Position numbers and translations under genes: made by a program. DNA of 49,294 nucleotides, taken from the NCBI GenBank assembly GCA_964640945.1, contig CAZXIV010000008.1:1-49294 (forward strand). Direction: 5' to 3'. Source of the stretch: JAGOUB01 sp964640945 (GTDB lineage Bacteria; Patescibacteriota; Gracilibacteria; Peribacterales; Peribacteraceae). Below are positions 46,525-49,294 of this stretch, in pieces. The notes under the pieces were generated by a model that searched no databases, was not told where the DNA came from, and saw only the letters and a list, made by a program, of their open reading frames with translations. Each line of letters begins with the position of its first letter. Positions within the stretch are counted from its first letter, which is position 1.

Positions 46525-49071
46525 ATGCTGACCTGCCTGACGTGCGCCGCCGTGGCTCTCCTGAGTGCCGCGATCCCCCACCAGACGGTGCAGGATTTTC
46601 CGAACGGCATCGACGCCGTGAGCGTGCGTTTTGAGGCGGATACCAAGAGTGTGGCCGTCCGGGCCGCCCTGCCTGATGGTCGCTACGGCGAGTGGCACGA
46701 ATTCGCGGTGGAGAACGAGCAGGACCCCACCCTCTCGGAAAGCGATCTCCTCATGCTTCCCCGCGGTGTCACGCGCCTGCATTGGCGTGTCGCCGGCGCC
46801 GACCCCGTCGTTCATCCGATCACTGTTGCCGACGCTCCGATCAAAGTGCAGCTCGCCGCCGCCTCCGGCAAGCTTGGCACACCCTTCATTCTTTCCCGCA
46901 GTGAGTGGGGAGCCGATGAATCGTTGACCGTCACGAGCGCAAAGCCTGCTAGCAGCGTGCCCTCTTCCGGTTCAAGTACCACCGATCCCGGTGATAACGG
47001 CGGCGGGAGCCAACGCGAAAAAGATTGCCTCGCCGACCAGGTGAATTATCCCGAGGAGTTCAAGGTGGCCTCCACTGTCCGGACCAGTAGCGACGGCAAG
47101 ACGTTGAAATGGCCGCAGCAGTACTCGCCGACAGTGAAGCTCTTTGTCGTTCACCACACGGCCGGCCTGGTGGCCGGAGACGGTCGCAGCGGCCTGGAGC
47201 GCATGCGCGCTCTCTACCAATTCCATGCCAACAGCCGCGGCTGGGGCGACGTTGGGTATCACTACATCATCGATGACAAGGGCCAGGTCTACGAAGGGAA
47301 AGCCGGCGGCAAATCGGTCGTGGGCGGTCATGCCTACTGTCACAACGTCGGCACCATCGGTATTTCGCTGATAGGCAACTTTGATGAGGAGCGGCCCACG
47401 CAGGACCAGGTGAAGGCTCTCCAGAAACTTCTCCTACAACTCGGCGACACGTACGACGTTGATCTTTCCAAGTCTGTGACCTATCACGGCGAGAGCATGC
47501 CGGCCGTGGTGGGTCATCGCGATCTTGTTTCAACTGACTGCCCCGGCTTCGCCATGTACGGCGTTCTCGATCAGGTGCGCGCCAACCTGAAGGCGGATAC
47601 GCCCGATCAAGGCGTGACCTTCCCGGCGTGGCCGGATATTTCGAGTAAACCCCATGTAGATCAAGCGGAGCAGCGCCGTCTTGATCGCCTGCGTGATCGG
47701 GGCCTGCCCAGCGATTCATCGTCGGCATCTTCGTCGGCCAGTGTCAAAAAAACTGGCTTCTACACCTACGCCTCCACCACCGTCACCGGTCGGCCAGGCA
47801 TGAAGACACTGATCACGCTCACGTACGGCGCCGAGAAGAGCTACATGGAAGGCGCCTCGGTTGGCGATATTACGCGAACGAATGACGGCATGGGCTTATG
47901 GCTGGTCAAGGGCGATGACCGCCAGCGTCTCAACCGCAAAGCCCTGCTGCCCGCCCGTGTGCTCGCCGGCCAAAGTCTGCCTGTCACCTTCGAGCTCCAA
48001 TTTCCGAGCGATACTGGCACCAGCCGGTTTACCATCGGTGAGCTGACACTCACCCTGCAGACCGAAGGTCGCCGCATGCCGCTGGCACCCGGTGATATAC
48101 CGGCTGCTTCTAGTCGCAGTCGTTCATCGCGCTCAGTCACTTCTTCTTCCTATTCTTCGTCGCGTCCCCGGCCGTCGGCCAGTTCTTCCTCCAGCCGCGC
48201 CTCGTCGTCGCGTTCATCCGCCTCTTCCTCCCGTGAAAGCGTGACGTTGCCAGCGGCCAACATTCGTCTTCGCCTCACGGCCGCCAGTGATGGTGACACC
48301 GCCGGCCTTACGCTCCCGGCGGGCAGCGTGGTGGGCAAAAACACCATTGCCGCAGCCACGTCCTATCTCTTGGCCCGCGATAATGGCAACTGCAGCCTGA
48401 TGCGTGGTCAGGCGATTGCTCTCTCAGACGCAGTTATTCGCTTGTCGCCCGGTACCGACGGCATGACGACCATCGGCGACCGCAAATATCGGGGTATTAT
48501 CGAATGCCGCATCATCGCTGACCGTTTAGTGGTGATCAACGAAGTGCCGCTGGAGGACTACATGCGTGGCATCAGCGAAGAACCCGATACTGAGCCTTAC
48601 GAAAAGCAGCGCGCCTTCGCGATTGCCGCGCGCACCTATGCCGCCTTTTATATGGATACTGCCAACCGCAAGTTTGCGGGCATGCCCTACGACGGCAGTG
48701 ATAGTCCGGCGGAGTTTCAGGCCTATGCCGGCGTCACGCTGGAGGAAAATAATCCGCGCTGGCTGAAGGCGGTCAATGCCACGGCTTCGCAAGTCCTGAC
48801 AATCGGTAGTTCTATCATCAAGGCGCCGTACTTCAGTAGTGATGACGGCCGCACCCGCACCCCGAGCGAGGTCGGCTGGAACAACTTCCCGCACGCGGAG
48901 GTCTTCACCTCTAAAGATGATCCCTGGTGCGCTGGTTTCCCCTTAAACGGCCATGGTGTGGGGATGAGCGGCTGCGGTGCGGAAGGCCAGGCGAATGAGG
49001 GCAAGAATGCCGAGGCGATTTTGAGCTACTACTACCCCGGCACGACGATTGCCACTTTGACAGTGAAGTAA
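46525..49071 (+). CDS. exported PGRP/amidase-2 and SpoIID fusion (peptidoglycan hydrolase)
   Basis: An 848-residue exported protein joining two peptidoglycan-cutting domains. Signal peptide LTCLTCAAVALLSAA. The PGRP/amidase_2 domain (about 130-360) begins ILSRSEWGAD and has zinc ligands His in VVHHTAG (near 209), His in VVGHRDL (near 330) and Cys in TDCPG (near 338), so it should be an active N-acetylmuramoyl-L-alanine amidase. A middle beta domain and a Ser-rich linker (about 525-572) follow. The C-terminal SpoIID domain (about 575-848) has VPLEDYMRGISEEPDTEP with the catalytic Glu region, AFAIAARTYAAFY, and GHGVGMSGCGAEGQAN. SpoIID proteins are lytic transglycosylases acting on denuded glycan, the product of amidases, so the fusion links successive reactions. 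In a possible epibiont it might act on its own or on a partner's wall. Confidence 0.93.
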   Translation: MLTCLTCAAVALLSAAIPHQTVQDFPNGIDAVSVRFEADTKSVAVRAALPDGRYGEWHEFAVENEQDPTLSESDLLMLPRGVTRLHWRVAGADPVVHPITVADAPIKVQLAAASGKLGTPFILSRSEWGADESLTVTSAKPASSVPSSGSSTTDPGDNGGGSQREKDCLADQVNYPEEFKVASTVRTSSDGKTLKWPQQYSPTVKLFVVHHTAGLVAGDGRSGLERMRALYQFHANSRGWGDVGYHYIIDDKGQVYEGKAGGKSVVGGHAYCHNVGTIGISLIGNFDEERPTQDQVKALQKLLLQLGDTYDVDLSKSVTYHGESMPAVVGHRDLVSTDCPGFAMYGVLDQVRANLKADTPDQGVTFPAWPDISSKPHVDQAEQRRLDRLRDRGLPSDSSSASSSASVKKTGFYTYASTTVTGRPGMKTLITLTYGAEKSYMEGASVGDITRTNDGMGLWLVKGDDRQRLNRKALLPARVLAGQSLPVTFELQFPSDTGTSRFTIGELTLTLQTEGRRMPLAPGDIPAASSRSRSSRSVTSSSYSSSRPRPSASSSSSRASSSRSSASSSRESVTLPAANIRLRLTAASDGDTAGLTLPAGSVVGKNTIAAATSYLLARDNGNCSLMRGQAIALSDAVIRLSPGTDGMTTIGDRKYRGIIECRIIADRLVVINEVPLEDYMRGISEEPDTEPYEKQRAFAIAARTYAAFYMDTANRKFAGMPYDGSDSPAEFQAYAGVTLEENNPRWLKAVNATASQVLTIGSSIIKAPYFSSDDGRTRTPSEVGWNNFPHAEVFTSKDDPWCAGFPLNGHGVGMSGCGAEGQANEGKNAEAILSYYYPGTTIATLTVK

Positions 49072-49100
49072 TAGACAACATCAATTAAATAAAGTATAAT
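49072..49100 (+). promoter_or_regulatory. promoter of the last, partial gene
   Basis: TAGACA (49072-49077), 17-base spacer, perfect TATAAT (49095-49100), eight bases before the ATG at 49109. Confidence 0.65.
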
Positions 49101-49108
49101 GACATTAT

Positions 49109-49294
49109 ATGGTCCAACGCCCCGAAGACGTTCCTGAAGGCTCCGACGCCGAGCCGGCGCGTCCCCAGCCGGCCGCCGCCCTCCCGAATCTCCAGGCCGA
49201 ACGTGCGAAATGGCTGCCGACCGGTACCGCCAAAAAGCTCGCCCTCGAGGCTGCCAAAGAAGCGGGTGACCTCGCCTTCGTCTCTCTTCTCGCC
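49109..49294 (+). CDS. partial gene, hypothetical (runs off the window)
   Basis: An open frame of 62 codons from ATG 49109 to the window edge, without a stop. The N-terminal part is rich in Pro, Ala and Glu (MVQRPEDVPEGSDAEPARPQ), followed by helical sequence (LEAAKEAGDLAFVSLLA). No family can be named from this fragment. A good promoter with its -10 box eight bases from the ATG supports the start. Confidence 0.6.
   Translation, partial: MVQRPEDVPEGSDAEPARPQPAAALPNLQAERAKWLPTGTAKKLALEAAKEAGDLAFVSLLA

Noticed and set aside
1..49294. TGA-to-glycine recoding as in Gracilibacteria/Absconditabacteria
   Set aside because: TGA ends several genes at the expected family length and forms ATGA and TGATG overlaps, so it functions as a stop.
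1..49294. CRISPR arrays, insertion sequences, prophage genes
   Set aside because: No regularly spaced repeats, transposase, integrase or phage structural motifs were seen on either strand.

Overview
The window is a compact, GC-rich bacterial chromosome segment. It most resembles a member of the Patescibacteria (Candidate Phyla Radiation). That assignment is an inference from gene content and style: a type IV pilus motor (pilB, pilC), a single-domain response regulator overlapping pilB, serine-rich surface proteins, very large cysteine-rich secreted proteins without recognisable family, a one-piece peptidoglycan set (murB, murG, ftsW, an amidase-SpoIID fusion), and many promoters placed so that mRNAs would start at or next to the start codon. 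TGA behaves as a normal stop, so the Gracilibacteria/Absconditabacteria recoding is not seen. No rRNA, insertion sequence, prophage or CRISPR array was found.

Layout. 1-9660: smpB, an unknown convergent gene, recR, then a pilus block (receiver protein, pilB, pilC), a secreted fibronectin-type-III protein, a stand-alone ComEC-type metallo-beta-lactamase domain and a sugar nucleotidyltransferase with a left-handed beta-helix. 9662-11136: a gene-free stretch with DnaA-box-like sites and repeats (possible oriC) followed by dnaN. 11201-16115: mfd, an orphan, a membrane fatty-acid desaturase and a GlsB/YeaQ-like membrane protein. 16169-20490 (minus): tRNA-Leu(TAG), a cysteine-free coiled-coil protein, an orphan, aspS. 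20546-23022: an island of short orphan genes, several as single transcription units with consensus-like promoters, Shine-Dalgarno sites and strong hairpin terminators, plus two tiny unlisted reading frames. 23021-37031 (minus): nrdR, tsaC/sua5, dnaE and, upstream of dnaE, a five-gene operon of exported cysteine-rich proteins (about 9.2 kb) whose members overlap one another. 37258-41991: ssb with two OB folds, murB, gltX, two paralogous small proteins and a small membrane protein. 42008-46480: a cyclophilin lipoprotein, murG-ftsW, a second receiver protein that appears to start with AUC, and a GT4 glycosyltransferase. 46525-end: an exported PGRP amidase/SpoIID fusion and the start of a further gene.

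Working together. DNA maintenance (dnaN, dnaE, ssb, recR, mfd), translation (smpB, aspS, gltX, tsaC, tRNA-Leu) and envelope building/remodelling (murB, murG, ftsW, amidase-SpoIID, desaturase) are interleaved. The surface-facing part (pilus motor, FN3 protein, five-gene cysteine-rich operon, amidase fusion) would suit a cell that attaches to a host or partner, but this is inference. Two initiation styles coexist: housekeeping genes mostly have a -10 box 6-8 bases before the start codon and no Shine-Dalgarno site, whereas the orphan genes have long leaders and good Shine-Dalgarno sites. The five-gene operon is the strongest candidate for an undescribed system.
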